Below are positions 43,433-54,492 of a stretch of 64,000 nucleotides of DNA, in pieces. How positions within the stretch are numbered: the first letter of the stretch is position 1; the number at the start of each line of letters is the position of its first letter. A program made the translations under genes and the position numbers. The DNA lies in the NCBI GenBank assembly GCA_019059635.1, contig JAGVRJ010000004.1:248001-312000 (forward strand), given 5' to 3'. The notes under the pieces are model-generated. The model had not been told where the DNA came from. It searched no databases and saw only the letters and a program-made list of their open reading frames with translations. Origin of the DNA: Proales similis (Eukaryota; Rotifera; Eurotatoria; Ploima; Proalidae).

Positions 43433-45139
43433 ATGGCCACGCTTAGAAGGCAAGTAAAGAACATGGTCAAGAACTACTCGGAGGCCGAGGTGAAGGTGCG
43501 CGAGGCGACCTCCAACGACCCGTGGGGTCCCTCTTCCACACTGATGAGCGAGATTAGCGATTTGACTTTCAACATGGTCGCGTTCGGCGAGATCATGCGA
43601 ATGCTCTGGAAGCGGCTGAACGACCACGGCAAGAACTGGCGTCACGTGTACAAGTCACTTGTGCTGTTCGACTATTTGATCAAGAACGGAAGCGAAAAGG
43701 TGGCCCAGCACTGCAAAGAGCACATAGTGGCCATTCAAACCCTCAAAGACTTCCAGTACATGGACGAGCACAAGGACCAGGGCGCAGTGGTCAGAGAAAA
43801 GGCCAAACAACTGGTAAACTTGCTGCGCGACGACGAGCGCCTGAAAGAGGAACGCGCCAAGGCGCTCAGGTCTCGCGAGCGCTTCTCTCGCAATGCGGTC
43901 GGAATCAGCAGCGACAACAAGATGATATTCGCGAGCGCGCCCAACACTGGCTTTACCTCAAGCGGAACTCGCTCGTATTTGGGCTCGAGTCGATCGGCCG
44001 GCGGCAACTATGCCGATCCGTACGGCACCGACCTGTCGCCAGATCTGGAGGCTGTTCGACCGAGCGATGCAAACGAAGAAGATTTACAGCTCAAGCTGGC
44101 CATCATGCTCAGTCAGCAAGAGCACGAGGAGGATGAGAAGCGCAAACGAACTGATCAAGTTAAGCTGCAATTAGCTTTAGAAGAGTCAAAGTCAGACTCT
44201 CAGCCGAATCGGGTAAGCAATAGAAGCAACGAGTCGCTAGACAAGGCTTTCCATCTAACTTCGCTTGCCTAGCTGCTTGACTTGGGCGAAGATCCGTGGG
44301 GAAGCAACGAAGCATCGGCAAACGCAGCTTCTGATCCGTTCCAGCCTTTGTCCTCGATCAAACAGTCCTCGACTGATCCGTGGGCGTCGAAAAATGCCCA
44401 AAGCGCCAAGAACGCGCCCGTTGAAAGTCTTTTTGAGGACCCATGGGCGACACCTGCGAATCAATCGTCTAAAAGCGGCAGCAACAACCCGTGGCCAGCG
44501 GCCAAGAGCAGCGATCCGTGGAGTACAACTACTCCGAGTGCCTCCGGTCCGGCCAAATCCGACCCATTCGATGCGTTCGGCGCGCAGGCAAGCTCTGATC
44601 TGTTTGGTGGTGCGGCTACGAATAGCCAGTCGACCAAAAACCCATGGGAAACGAACGCAATTAAAAGCGACTTGTTCGCAGCGACCAGTTCAAGCGTGAG
44701 CTCATCGACCAACTCAAGCAGTGCGGTGCCATCGTCAGGAGCGGCTAGCGCCGTCCGCAAAACTCCCGAGAGCTTTCTGGGCGACAATCTGGCTCTGGTC
44801 AATTTGGATAACTTGATTCCGACCACTGCGCCCGTGGCCAACAGACCAAAGAGCACGAATCCGTTCGGCAACCCGGTGGCCATGCCCAGCATGGGCATGA
44901 GCTCGAGCAACTCAATGAGCCAGCTAAACTCGGCTGCTAATAATCCTTTCCTCGCGCAGCAGCCTAAAATGCCAAGCATAAACCAGCTTCAACAACAGCA
45001 ACAGCCCTTTCAACCATTTGGTGCTCCGAACGGCCAGCTACAGCCGGCTCTTATCGATCGACCAGCACAGCCAATGTTTCCCAATCTACCGACCAGTGCG
45101 CCCCAGGGACAAGGAACCAATCCGTTCTTGATGATGTAG
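43433..45139 (+). CDS. Epsin (clathrin endocytic adaptor)
   Basis: Two exons, 43433-44212 and 44273-45139, joined by a 60-base intron. Epsin bends membranes at clathrin-coated pits and links ubiquitinated cargo to clathrin and AP2. Seen: ENTH domain at residues 1-150 (MATLRRQVKNMVKNYSEAEV, NDPWGPSSTLMSEISD, WRHVYKSLVLFDYLIKNGSE), ubiquitin-interacting motifs EEDLQLKLAIMLSQQE and DQVKLQLALEESKSD, a clathrin-box-like LLDLGEDPWG, AP2-binding DPW-type repeats (EDPWG, TDPWA, EDPWA, SDPWS), and three NPF motifs that bind EH domains, the last at TNPFLMM at the C-terminus. All parts of a full epsin are present. Only one paralogue is visible. Confidence 0.93.
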
Positions 45140-45811
45140 TCGGCCAGCGCAATTCTGAGCGTTTTGAAGTATAAAGAATTACTTCGCACCTGCAGCGTTT
45201 ACCCACCCACTCGCCTAGCACCAAGCGTTTCTTCCTTTTATTCTGAGCTTTTAAGCTTCTGCTCCTATTCTAATATTGTGCTTCTAAAACACTCGCGCAC
45301 ACACACACTCCAAACTGACTCATAAGCGGCGAAGCGACTGGATCACCACAAGCAGACTCAACAAACACACACACACAAAGACAATTTATCCCTTTAATTT
45401 GCTATTCTCATTTACCTTTCCAATGAATTTTTAAATAAAAACCTCTGAATTCTGATTTTAAGCTAAACGATCAACTTGGCTCTTTGAACGTTGTTCTCAC
45501 AGCTCTGCTAGTAAATCAGCATCATGCAGCCATTTAACAAGCATGGGCCAATCGGAAGCTCTCCTCTTCTTTTTTTTCCTCTGCGTTTTCACTCAAATGA
45601 AAGTCTCGCTCGACTGTGATCTGTCAAGTTGAAGCGTGCCATTCACTCAGCAAGGCTCCAGTGTCAAGCGTTTTGGCCTAATTGCCGCATAATTTGTGTG
45701 CTCGCACATAACAGCCGATCGCATTTTTCTCCTATTTGGCTTACGCTTTTCTACAGCTCATCGTCAAGGTTCAACTGACGTGTTGCAATTTTATTTAGAA
45801 TTTAGTCGACT
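45140..45811. other. Spacer with epsin 3' UTR
   Basis: About 670 bases with CA-rich short repeats near 45296-45310 and 45365-45380 and a poly(A) signal AATAAA at 45434. No gene was seen. Acceptor-like TTTATTTAG and AATTTAG sites lie within 20 bases before the next start codon. Confidence 0.45.
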
Positions 45812-45988
45812 ATGGTCTGCATAGCTTGCTTCATCTATCCAGTCCTTATCTGGCTGTGGTTCACATTCATGACACCGCTAATCGGTCGAGTCCGAGACTG
45901 GTTCTATCCGCGCGTCGAGTCAGCCAAAGCAGATGCCAATAGCGAGCCCGGCCCCGCAGAGACAGAAGAATCCAAAAAACAGCAATGA
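45812..45988 (+). CDS. C18orf32-like (UPF0729) micro-protein
   Basis: A 58-aa protein, too short for a 60-aa ORF cut-off. The N-terminus MVCIACFIYPVLIWLWFTFM matches the UPF0729 signature (human MVCIPCIVIPVLLW), with the Cys pair and a hydrophobic hairpin (residues 4-24). A short charged tail ends in ESKKQQ. In mammals the protein goes to the ER and lipid droplets. The gene sits 205 bases before TMEM170 on the same strand; AATAAA follows at 46069. Confidence 0.75.
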   Translation: MVCIACFIYPVLIWLWFTFMTPLIGRVRDWFYPRVESAKADANSEPGPAETEESKKQQ

Positions 45989-46192
45989 GTCGCGTTTCTC
46001 ATCATTTCAATTCAATTTTTGCTTAATTTTAGGCCGCCAATCTCAAGACGAGACCAAAAATACATTTTCAATAAAAAATTGAAAAAGAAATTCAACGAGT
46101 TGAATGTTGGAGCGCCCTTAACGCGGCGTTCTCATGACCTTTTAATTTTGAAATTATCTCTCAACATTTAAAAAATCTAAAACTAAAAGCAG

Positions 46193-46540
46193 ATGAGCAC
46201 AGATCAGAATGCGCTTGTGTTCGGCGAGATGCGGCGTCTCTGGTATCAAATGTTCTTGAGCACACTGATCAGCTCGATCGTGTTTCATTTCATTGGCTCG
46301 CTTGTGCTCTACGTTCGGCTCCGATCTCATCATTACGCCAAGTGGCTTGCGCTCATTGTACAGCTCGCCGGCTTTTTCACGCCCATTCTGCTCGGCACAG
46401 TCACAAACGCGCTCATTGCCGCCATATTAGTGTTCAGCGGCCGATTCGATCTGCCCTTTTACATCATAATTCTGATCGGCGCCCTTCAAACTGTTTGTGT
46501 TGTAACATTTGAATTTCTGCGCATTCTTCAAACGCTCTAG
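46193..46540 (+). CDS. TMEM170A: TMEM170-like ER membrane protein
   Basis: An intronless gene for 115 aa with three hydrophobic segments (SSIVFHFIGSLVLYV, LALIVQLAGFFTPILLGTVT, IIILIGALQTVCVVTF). EMRRLWYQMFLSTLISSIVF near the N-terminus matches the human EMWYGVFLWALVSSLFFH region, and the C-terminus FEFLRILQTL matches FLRILATL. TMEM170A shapes ER sheets and the nuclear envelope in human cells. The start codon directly follows an acceptor-like AAAAGCAG. Spacing to ADPRM is 209 bases. Confidence 0.82.
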   Translation: MSTDQNALVFGEMRRLWYQMFLSTLISSIVFHFIGSLVLYVRLRSHHYAKWLALIVQLAGFFTPILLGTVTNALIAAILVFSGRFDLPFYIIILIGALQTVCVVTFEFLRILQTL

Positions 46541-46749
46541 TCCTTTATTGTAAAAACGAAGATATAATTCGCGATTAAAAAAAAAACAACTTTGACAGAA
46601 TTTCCCATTCAGTTTGTCTCTCAATCTGACGTTAAACTTGGAATAAATCTCAAGCGCTGGTCCCTGCCATGCCTTTGCGTGCCTAATCAGTTGATTGATC
46701 GATGAATTGATTACTAAGTAATTAAATGAATTGTGTGTTTGAGTTTTAG

Positions 46750-47766
46750 ATGTCTGACGATGGCAACCAGCAACAAGCGGCCACATTGTCATTCGGCCTT
46801 TTAACCGACGTGCAGTACGCCGATGTTGGCGACGAGCTCAACTACGCCAAAACGAACATGCGCTACTACCGCAACAGTCTCAACTTGGTCAAAGAGGCCG
46901 TCCAGTACTGGAACCGACTTGAGAACGAGAATTTCCGCTTCATCATCCAGCTCGGCGATTTGATTGACGGCAAATCGAAGAAGAAAAACGAGTCAGAGCA
47001 ATCACTCGAACGCGTCCTGGCCGAGCTCGACAAGAGCAATTCCAGAGGACTAGAGTGCGACAGAGTCCGGCAGGGATCGAGTCTCTCTTTGTGTCACATT
47101 TGGGGCAATCACGAGTTCTACAATTTTAAACGCTCATTTCTGCTCGAGTCGAAGCTGAACACGGCCCGAGCGCTAGGCTCCGACTCGAATGCCAACTACT
47201 ACCACATTGACTTGACAGATCGGATCCGACTGATATGCTTGGATTTCTACGAGTTTTCTTTGCTCGGCCTCGACGAACAAAGCGAGTACTACAAACAGGC
47301 CAAAGAGCTGCTGCAAAAACACAATCCGAACGAAGATCTCAACTCTGCAGTCGGCCTGCGCGGCCATGCTCAACGCTTCTCAGCTTTCAACGGAAGCATA
47401 GCTCAGCCGCAAATGAACTGGCTCGAACAGCAGCTGGTCCAATGTGCGAATGCTAACCTCAAAGCAATTATCTGTGGTCACTGTCCCATTCACCCACAAG
47501 CGGCCGATGTTCGATGTCTGGCCTGGAATTTCAAGGAAATTCTCGAACTCTTTCAGGCCTATTCGAGCTCGATAATCTGCTACTTTGCCGGACATGACCA
47601 CGCAGGCGGCTATTTCAGAGACAAGAACAACATTCACCACATAACAGTGCCGGCCATAATAGAAACCCAGCCGAGTAGTAATTCTTTCGCCACTGTCCGC
47701 CTTTATCCCGACCGAGTCTTAATCGAGGGTGTCGGCAAAGTGGACACGTTCGAGTTTTTTTACTAA
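46750..47766 (+). CDS. ADPRM: ADPRM-like Mn-dependent ADP-ribose/CDP-alcohol diphosphatase
   Basis: An intronless gene for 338 aa, a calcineurin-like metallophosphoesterase that splits ADP-ribose, CDP-choline and related compounds in the cytosol. Seen: FGLLTDVQYADVGDELNY (metal ligands D and Q/D), IIQLGDLIDGKSKK (GD), IWGNHEFYNF (GNHE), IICGHCPIHP (GH), and CYFAGHDHAGGYFRD (GHDH), then the C-terminal HHITVPAIIETQP. Order and length fit human ADPRM (342 aa). ATG 46750 directly follows TTTTAG. Terminal residues GVGKVDTFEFFY. Confidence 0.93.
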   Translation: MSDDGNQQQAATLSFGLLTDVQYADVGDELNYAKTNMRYYRNSLNLVKEAVQYWNRLENENFRFIIQLGDLIDGKSKKKNESEQSLERVLAELDKSNSRGLECDRVRQGSSLSLCHIWGNHEFYNFKRSFLLESKLNTARALGSDSNANYYHIDLTDRIRLICLDFYEFSLLGLDEQSEYYKQAKELLQKHNPNEDLNSAVGLRGHAQRFSAFNGSIAQPQMNWLEQQLVQCANANLKAIICGHCPIHPQAADVRCLAWNFKEILELFQAYSSSIICYFAGHDHAGGYFRDKNNIHHITVPAIIETQPSSNSFATVRLYPDRVLIEGVGKVDTFEFFY

Positions 47767-48023
47767 TCAGAGCCCTTATTTGATCGTCGATAAAATCCAA
47801 TCAAAAACTATTCCGACCCTGGAATGGGCGTTTTATTTGCAAAAGCTCGCAGAAAACTTTTATTCTCGGCCAGCCGGTTGACCACTATGACATTTGCGAT
47901 AAAAAGCTGTTTTTGTTTTCAGAGTAAAATAGACGAAAAAAACAGAGTTGATTGCTTTTGGTTTTAAAATGAACGCGAAAATTAACGTAACGGTTCTCTC
48001 TTGAGGGGCACAGACGACTGTGT

Positions 48024-49283
48024 TTACTGACGAGCAAACAAAAGAGTCAAAGCGGCCAAGATGAGTGAAAAGATTGAGAAGCTCGCCGAACTGGCTCCCG
48101 AATCCTCGGTTGTTAAGACGGTAGGCGCTTGTGTAGTAGTAACCAGTTCGCCTGGGAAGCAGTGGGCCACTGAGCCGGTGAGCAGCTCTGACGGGTCTTT
48201 ATAATTCTTTCTGTACTTCAACAACCATTTGATTGTGTCGGAGCAGTCGAGTCGATCGTGACTTGAGATTTTCACGAACACGGCCTGATCATGCGGGAAA
48301 TTCTCAAACTTGGACAGCTCTTCGTTGCCAAACGAATACTTCTCGCCATCTTCGTATTCGTTGTTGAATTCGATCAGAAGTTGCTTGTCAATGTTGGCCT
48401 CAACCTGGGCTGCATCCTCCGGGTCCACTTTAACTTGGGCGTTCAGCGAACTGAGCCAAGCTTTGTCCTCGGAGAACATGAATTTGTCAAAGTCGTCGAG
48501 TGTCAAGTCAATACGACGCAGCGAGCTCAACGGTGCAAACAAATCCGCTTGAATGGCGTCGATAAAGCAAAAGTCAATGTCTAAATACTGCAGCGAATGA
48601 AACACTCTTGGACTGAGAAGACTCGAGTCGAGTGTGCCAAACCGCGAGTCGTACAAATTGAGCCGCTCGATTTGCACGTTGGCGTTTGAGTTTGTTTGAT
48701 AGAATCGCAGCATGTTGCTGTTTTCCTTCAACTTTTGCACTTCGAGCAGACGAATTTGCGCATTGTGGAACACGTGTGGACAAAGCGGCTCCGGATATGA
48801 GACGCCCATCTCGAAGTGAACACTTGAGAACGAGGAGAACAGAGGCTTTGAGTTTTGCAGCATGTTCTCACTGCTTAAGCTGTTGCAGCTGCTCAATGAC
48901 AACTCTTGGCCGAGGTTTATGTAAAAGCTCAACTTTGAATCATACAAGTACAAGTTGGGACGAGTGTTTAGTACAGCGAACGGATTCTGCTCGAACTGAA
49001 TTGCGCTCACGTTGAATAGAGTTACTCGCTCGGTAACGTTGAAGTTTCTCAACTCGAGACTTGCGTCCAACATGAGCTTGGAGCCGGGTGCCAGTTTAAG
49101 CTCTTTAAATTGGCCGTTTTCAAGCGACAGTTGCCTGAAAGAGTTGAAGCCGGTGCACTCGAGCACGGCGGGCGAGACTGCACATGAGCAAGAGTCACCG
49201 AATCTTGAACAGTTGTCCTCGTCCAGAGGAATGGCGCTCGCAAACACAAACGCGACAGAGAGCAAAACGACTTTTCTAAACAT
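48024..49283 (-). CDS. Secreted or GPI-linked leucine-rich-repeat protein
   Basis: I place the start at ATG 49283, which gives a signal peptide (MFRKVVLLSVAFVFASA), not at the frame's upstream end. About 419 aa. Residues 24-46 hold an LRRNT-like Cys cluster (CSRFGDSCSCAVSPAVLEC). The middle has irregular Leu-rich repeats (for example VFHSLQYLDIDFCFIDAIQA, LRRIDLTLDDFDKF). Near the C-terminus, LDCSDTIKWLLKYRKNY with a later Cys looks like an LRRCT cap. The last 18 residues are hydrophobic (FSIFSLILAALTLLFARQ) after a Ser/Gly-rich stretch, as for GPI anchoring. Probably an extracellular recognition protein; the partner is unknown. Intronless. Confidence 0.7.
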   Translation of the reverse strand: MFRKVVLLSVAFVFASAIPLDEDNCSRFGDSCSCAVSPAVLECTGFNSFRQLSLENGQFKELKLAPGSKLMLDASLELRNFNVTERVTLFNVSAIQFEQNPFAVLNTRPNLYLYDSKLSFYINLGQELSLSSCNSLSSENMLQNSKPLFSSFSSVHFEMGVSYPEPLCPHVFHNAQIRLLEVQKLKENSNMLRFYQTNSNANVQIERLNLYDSRFGTLDSSLLSPRVFHSLQYLDIDFCFIDAIQADLFAPLSSLRRIDLTLDDFDKFMFSEDKAWLSSLNAQVKVDPEDAAQVEANIDKQLLIEFNNEYEDGEKYSFGNEELSKFENFPHDQAVFVKISSHDRLDCSDTIKWLLKYRKNYKDPSELLTGSVAHCFPGELVTTTQAPTVLTTEDSGASSASFSIFSLILAALTLLFARQ

Positions 49284-49712
49284 TCCCGCACAAAGATTTG
49301 AATAAAAAAATTGATTTCCAAGTCTCATATTTATAGTAAAAGTGCGTGGCCTTAAGGTGGTCTTATCTTGAACTTGTTCGAATGAGCCATTCTTCAATAA
49401 AAGAAAACAACCTGAACTTATCAACAATTACTTGTATCAAATCCTTGATTTGGCCATTCGTCAGTCAGTTAATCATGGCTCGATTTGGCTGCTGGCTGGA
49501 TACTTTGAAATGGCGAATGCCTTCTCACAGTTGCCTGCAACACGTCCGAATGTCATAAAGCAATCAGCGCCTTCTACTAGACTTGTTTGCACACAATTTC
49601 AAGTTTACGATCTTTGGCTCCGTTTCATTTATTTACACCCAACGCGCAGGTAAGCAGTAGAAATGAAAAAAGTAAATAAATTAAGCAGTAATAGAAAGAG
49701 AGTGGGCGCCGA
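49284..49712. other. Spacer before the CRIB gene
   Basis: About 430 bases with no coding signal. It would hold the LRR gene's promoter and the 3' UTR of the two-CRIB gene, whose poly(A) signal may be the ATTTATT (AATAAAT on the minus strand) near 49673 or 49628. Confidence 0.4.
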
Positions 49713-50179
49713 TCAGTGGAGTTTGTTCAGATAAATTTTCCATCCGTCAGGTAGGCCGATAAGATCACCACTCTGATGGTCTACTGTGACATGCACAACG
49801 TGTCTAAAATCTGTTGGCAAGCTTATCTCCGGATAGCTCTTGTATCTGGCCAGTCCAGTTCCGATTCGTGCCGGAGCGAGCCTATTCGGTCTCAAACCGT
49901 TCACGCGATCCTTTTGGACTCTGATTTTCATAAAACATCAACTCAAGCTTTCTGAGAGCTGAAAAGGCGCCGAATAGAAATTTACTTCATTTGCTCGACC
50001 GTGTCGCAGAACTTTTGATTGTCGATGCAGTTGGGCACTTCAGAGTCGATGCCAATGTGAAGGACATGACGAAAGTCGTACGGCTCGCCGATCTCGAGAC
50101 TTCGCGAACGCGCCAGTCTTAACGAGTTCTTCGAGCATATCAAGTATCTGAAGCGACCTCGAAACGCCTTGGGTGCCAT
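49713..50179 (-). CDS. Two-CRIB small protein (Cdc42/Rac binding)
   Basis: Two exons join across an intron of about 70 bases (donor AA|GTAAAT, acceptor ATCAG), giving about 136 aa. The first exon (50179 to about 49986) contains the CRIB motif IGEPYDFRHVLHIGID, and the second (about 49916-49713) has ISLPTDFRHVVHVTVD followed by GDLIGLPDGWKIYL, which is like the PAK CRIB and its autoinhibitory start (ISLPSDFEHTIHV, MPEQW). No kinase domain follows. The only animal genes of this type that I know are CDC42SE small effectors, which have one CRIB. It probably binds active Cdc42 or Rac. ATG 50179 directly follows TATTCTAG, so a further 5' exon or a trans-splice site is possible. Confidence 0.7.
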
Positions 50180-51410
50180 CTAGAATAAATAATTTTGGCC
50201 ATATAAGCATCCGTTCGACAAGTAGAGAAATACTTGAACTTGGGTGAAGAAAAAAAGGAGGAAAAAAGGCCACTTTGCACCGGGCCGAGACGAATAATCG
50301 GATCAGCGTCTTTTAGTCAAAGAAAGGGGAGAAACAAGAGCGCCAACAACAAGGAGAACGAAAACTAAGCGCTTTGAATTAGGAATCCGAATTCTAATAT
50401 GTAAATTTGACTAATAAAACGCAGTGAAATTATGAATCTGTACAGAATCGAATTGCTAAAAAACAATGAGTCACTCGATCGTCAACAACACAAGCAACGC
50501 CACGCAAAAGAGTTTATTACCACCCAGTCGCAATCCCTCTTTACTTCAAACGCTCTCTCTCTCTCCCTCTCTAGTTCTCCCAATTTGGCTCTCTGTCATT
50601 TGGTCTGAGCGGTCGTGCAGACAGAGAGAGAGAGCGACAAACACACACGAGCACACGAAAGGGGAAAACAAGAATAGAAAGAAAAAGAAGAAAAATCAAG
50701 AAAGAATGATTATCGAATCGTGTCTCAAGCGGAGACTCTAACCAACAACAAAGGCACTCTCTCATTTAGCCAGGACACGAAACCATTTTAATGGTCAGCT
50801 TTCAATCTTTGACAAATATGTTTGCACTGCAAATAGGCCATTGTGAGTCAGGGAGCGTTGCTAGTTTGCTCTGACTCTCATCAAGCCGACAGAGAATTAC
50901 ATAATCTCATGCGCACATCTAATCGCCACTGTCGCCGTGTCCAGATAACAAAATACTTGGTCACGTGGCCGCTTTATTTTTTTCTTGAATTGGCTCTGTC
51001 GCCAAGGCTTCCAACAAGCCGAGCAATTATAATAATTGAAAAAAAGGTTGATCGAAAAGAGAGATGCAGAGAGACGAGAGAGAAATCGAGAGGTGTGCCC
51101 AAAATACCCAGGTGAGTTAAACAAGCGAATCAGTCAGCTGGTTGGCAGACAGATCAGCTTATTCGATCGGAATGCTAAATGCACCAGTGCTCATCGCTTA
51201 ATCAGTTTACAAAATAAAAAGGAGAAGAAGAAAACAAATTATTCGTTTTATTCGAGCCTGACAGAGTAAACGACGCGCCACTGGGCCGACGGTGTTTGTG
51301 TGCGCACGTATCGGTGTTTGTGTGGAGTAAGATTGAATGAGACTGGTCAACCGTCCCCGCGGGAGAAGAGAGAGGTAGACGATGAGAGAAAGATTTAATC
51401 AAAATCGAGT
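50180..51410. other. Spacer between the CRIB gene and NUP85
   Basis: About 1.2 kb, with CT- and GA-rich runs (50545-50580, 50620-50640, 51060-51085) and no gene that I can support. Small open frames have no features. Confidence 0.45.
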
Positions 51411-54135
51411 CTAGAGGGGCACTTGTTTTTTGACAAAACTTCGAGCCAACTGCACACTCAAGTCGGCCAAAATCTGGTCCCATTTGCCCTGCTGGTCGGC
51501 TTCTTTACTTGGAACAGGACTGGCCACTTGGATCTTTAGAACATGGCGTCTATTTTCGTAGTTTTGAATCGCTTTCAAAATGGAAAATAACTGTGTCTCG
51601 TCGAACAGTTCCTAAGTCGATCAGAGTTTAGACTAATCCATGCTGCGGTGTATATGAGTGCCCGCTGCGTCACGCCGCGAGCATAAGCTGACTTACCTCT
51701 TTGAGCAAATCGGCCAGTTCATTCACCATACGTTCGACGTATTCGAGAGGGACTAGATTCGGACCTTCGAGCAGCTGCACCATAAGTTTGGCGGCGTTTG
51801 TGCGATCGCTCGAGAGCATTTGAAGGAATTCGCGGTATTTGGCTTTGATTAAAAGCAAAATTAAAAAATTTCATCTGAAATATCGACTTGAGCTGAAATT
51901 GGCTCACCTAGGAAGATAAGCTGATCGCAATAGATCACTTCATTGCCCAAATTACAAGTGAGCTCAAGTAACTCTGGGTCTTTGCATTCGAAATAGTCGT
52001 TTAGGAGGCTGAGCGAGAAATTTGATTGCGTCAAGAGTTGATCTGGAATAAAGCGAATTTGGCAAGTTACCGACGAGCTAGGATGTTGCCGAACGCTGGA
52101 TCCTTAATTCTGACGTTCCAGCTGAGGGCAGTGCCCAGCAAGTTTCGCTTGAATGCGCGATTTTGTAGAATGCGTCCGATCGAAAAGGCCAAATCATGAA
52201 AGCCGTATTTGAAGGCGACCAAATGAAATAGACAATTGGCTTCCAGCTCGCTCAGGTCGTTGAGAGGAAATCTTTCTAAATTCTGCTCGATTATCTCGCG
52301 ACCAGTGAACGCTTGTGGGCCGTCTGCTCGGCATTTAGACAAGTAGTCAAAAGCGGTCTCGTACAAGCCAAGCGAGCATCGGGTCCAGCCGTGTGAGAGG
52401 AGCTGTTGTCCGTATTCACACAAGTTCTCCTCGTACAAAAGCAAAGCGTCCTGACTAGAGCCGGCCTGCTCGCCGCTAAATATGCCGATCATGTCCTGCT
52501 TGTTCAACTGCAATTTACCGCTCATGAACAATATGTGCAGCAAGTGCGCCGTGAACAGATTTTGCTCAAATAGACGCTCACACTCTCTGACCAATGTCTC
52601 GATATCAAAGTCAAGTATGGCGTTTACCACCAGATCCTGCAAGTCAAGCTCGTTGGCGTACTCTTCTATGAAAAGCTTCAAACAAAGAAAACCGTCAATC
52701 GCTAGTCATCGTTCAAATTCAAAAACATTTCACCACCTTGGAGGAGAGGACGTAATGCAGATCGCTTATGTTGAACGTCGGATTCGAATAGGACATGTAG
52801 GCAACGAGCATGTAGTACCACGAGCCAAATATTCCCTTTAGGCTTCTGAATGTCGGCTCGTCGCCGCAAAGTATCTGATAGTTGAGCCAATCTGTGAGAG
52901 GACAAAGAGCACTCTGACTAATCAATTGCTTACCTTGCAAACAATTTCGAGCTCGGGCTGTGACTCAAAGTCCTCCGTTCGTAGCACTTGAAGGCATTTC
53001 TTCTGCCAGTACTCCCATTTGGCCTTGAACTCGAACAACGACAAGTGACTCATTGTCTTTCAAGTCAGATTCAGCGTTCAGATTGCAGATTTGCTTTAAT
53101 TCAGACCGATTCTTACCAAATGATTGGGCATTGTTCGCAAGAGCTCATCAATTGCCTTGAACACTCCGAACTGATTTGATTCGTGCAATGAAAGAAGATG
53201 GCGAGCAGTTTCGATTCGACCCTGGCCGACAGCTAGAAAAACCTTTCCTCCAGTTTTAGGAAATCGTGTCCGTCAATGCTCACGCCAGACACTCACTAGA
53301 GGCCAATAGTTCTCATCGAGGGCGACTTCATGCGAAGCCCTGGACTTAAACAGCGCCTGAACGGCCGTATCCATGTTGCTTGTGGTCTTGAACCAGGCTT
53401 GCAGTTCGCCAAGCAATGCCAATGCTTAGAGTAAAAGATGCCTTAACTTGAGTGCTTTTGTTTAAGAGCCATTTTAGAACCTACAAGGAGATGACTTGAT
53501 GAATATGATCTGTGCCAACTTCCACACCAGATGAGTTGAGCGCAGCACGTTTGACATGGGTGAGTCGAAACTCTCTGGGGAATCGAGCAGTTTCTTGAGC
53601 TCATTCTCAAGTACGTCAATGTATTTTTGACTCGCATCCAAACATCTGCTCATCGACAATTATTGTTAGAACGAAGGAAAAATCAAAGAAGGCTCATTTA
53701 GAGCATCAATCGAGCTTACACTTCGCCCAGGTCAATCAGCCCAGTATCGAACCTCTCTTGATCTCGTCTCTCGACTCTCTCGTGAAGCTGATTGAATATT
53801 GCTTTTGATTTGGTCCCAATAAAAACCAAGACTCAACTCGAATTCAAATGATTTACCTCTTAGCTGAGCGATAATTCGACGCCAGGTCGGGTGGTTGAAA
53901 TCTTTCTCAAACATATCGCTTTCGAACAGACAAAAATTGAATTTTATTTCTTTTTTCTCTTGTAAAATTTCCGAGAGCACAAATTGAAGAAGAAAGGCAA
54001 AAACAAATAGAATACAAAATAGCTTTTGAATTGCAAAATTTTGCACTCCCGCGTCAACTCGGCTTGGCGAGGTTGTGGTGCACTCAAATTGTCCTCTTTA
54101 AAACTGAAAAAAATTGTAGTCTTTGAATTGTCCAT
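51411..54135 (-). CDS. NUP85: NUP85-like nuclear pore Y-complex subunit
   Basis: Structural subunit of the nuclear pore's outer ring (Y/Nup107-160 complex). At least eight exons, from ATG 54135 to the stop at 51411-51413. Evidence for the family: YMSYSNPTFNISDLHYVLSS matches human [20 protein letters not shown]; the main exon (52681-52067) has VNAILDFDIETLVRECERLF, HGWTRCSLGLYETAFDYL and LLGTALSWNVRIKDPAFGNI (human GSALSWSIRAKDAAFATLV); the next exon (51858-51696) has KYREFLQMLSSDRTNAAKLM; the last (about 51613-51411) reads ELFDETQLFSILKAIQNYEN and ends in LADLSVQLARSFVKKQVPL. An upstream exon contains VWKLAQIIFIKSS. The N-terminal exons (53660-54135) are less sure, and the start is tentative. 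Confidence 0.82.
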
Positions 54136-54492
54136 TTGCTTTTTGGAGCCATAGCCGTTCTGTTGACAAGGAGAAGAGCTGAATGATATTTAAGTTAACA
54201 ATTGGAGACCAGGTGATACTCACTAGCACGCTAGCCAAATAAAAGAATAATAAGAGCAAGAGACTAAGTAAAAGGAAAAGAAGTTTGCTAAGGAAACAAG
54301 ATTAAATCACAACGTTGATCACTCTCTTAAATCACTTGTTAGCTAAAATTATGCAAATTAAGAGCTCTGCGAATAATAATTCGGCAAACGAGAAGAGGCC
54401 TTTTTGATTACAAAAATAAAAGAATTCAAAAAGCGCATAATTGGCATTTTAGCAACCGCCCGCTTCTTACCGCTCGTTTGACGCAAAGTCAA
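54136..54492. other. Divergent upstream region, NUP85 and GT14 copy 1
   Basis: About 360 bases, AT-rich, with no coding signal. Presumably carries both promoters. Confidence 0.4.
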
